DNA of 5,637 nucleotides from Flavobacteriales bacterium (lineage in GTDB: Bacteria > Bacteroidota > Bacteroidia > Flavobacteriales_E > Vicingaceae), in contig NVVI01000004.1 of assembly GCA_002402165.1 (NCBI GenBank), positions 98,361 to 103,997 of the forward strand. Direction: 5' to 3'. Every line of letters begins with the position of its first letter. Positions within the stretch are counted from its first letter, which is position 1. The position numbers and the translations under genes are program-made. The notes beneath the pieces were generated by a model. That model saw only the letters and a list, made by a program, of their open reading frames with translations. It had not been told where the DNA came from and ran no database searches. This document shows, one piece after another, positions 5,465 to 5,637 of the stretch.

Positions 5465-5637
5465 TTAATTTGTTTTTAAAGAGTCTGGATCTTCTTTTAT
5501 GTTTATTGTCCCTTTTATCTTATGAATTTTCCATTTCGTAAAATCTTGGTTAGCTTCCATGCCCTCTCCCATAATTATTTCATCTTCTGTAGTAATTTTT
5601 ACAAATTCCTTGGTATATATTTTTGAAGAATCTTCTA
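5465..5637 (-). CDS. lptC: LptC-like LPS export protein, C-terminal end only
   Basis: Only the last 56 codons and the TAA are in the window; the 5' part lies beyond the right edge. The visible protein has alternating strand-like segments (KIYTKEFVKITT, EIIMGEGMEAN, FTKWKIHKIKGTI). They match the end of the LptC beta-jellyroll, where a periplasmic LptC passes lipopolysaccharide from the LptB2FG ABC transporter to LptA or an LptA-like bridge. Phrases like IMGEGMEANQDF-TKW-I and KIKG are what I recall from Bacteroidota LptC C-termini. The position directly before a small membrane protein and a CNNM/CBS protein fits the flavobacterial gene order. The assignment rests on a short fragment plus context. 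Confidence 0.72.
   Translation of the reverse strand, partial: EDSSKIYTKEFVKITTEDEIIMGEGMEANQDFTKWKIHKIKGTINIKEDPDSLKTN

Overview
The window looks like a piece of a Bacteroidota chromosome, most likely a member of the Flavobacteriia. The DNA is strongly AT-rich. The genes lack clear Shine-Dalgarno sequences and have A-rich leaders. One good promoter fits the Bacteroidota pattern (TTG, about 20 bases, TAnnTTTG). The gene set at the right end (LptC, a small membrane protein, a CNNM/CBS membrane protein and a long PpiD-type foldase) is, from memory, typical of flavobacterial chromosomes. Every supported gene lies on the minus strand, so transcription runs from high to low coordinates.

Region 5637-1789 is an envelope-maintenance block. 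It begins with the C-terminal end of lptC (LPS transport, cut by the window edge). One base after its stop comes a 64-residue protein with two predicted membrane helices. After a 32-base gap comes a complete 422-residue CNNM/DUF21-CBS-CorC_HlyC membrane protein. A 103-base spacer, possibly with its own promoter, separates it from a 691-residue membrane-anchored SurA/PpiD-like periplasmic foldase. A strong intrinsic terminator at about 1704-1733 ends this unit. Between the ppiD stop and the terminator lies a short imperfect hairpin that resembles a dispersed Bacteroidota intergenic repeat.

Region 1704-1614 is a short intergenic stretch. It holds a GC-rich, hairpin-forming repeat-like element and a consensus promoter that fires leftwards, so close to the next ATG that the transcript would be almost leaderless.

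Region 1613-1 looks like an accessory cassette of two genes. The first is a probable PD-(D/E)XK nuclease-fold protein split into two overlapping frames at an imperfect 10-bp tandem repeat (3.4 copies, 1203-1236). Removing exactly one repeat unit joins the two halves into one 297-codon reading frame with no other defect. The array contains no stop in any frame. This is either a phase-variable ON/OFF switch of a restriction-like nuclease, caught OFF, or a very recent frameshift. The second gene, 39 bases downstream, encodes a cytoplasmic TPR protein that runs off the left edge and is still open at base 1.

The repeat-switched nuclease with its TPR neighbour is the most interesting candidate system here. 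The rest is ordinary housekeeping envelope biology.
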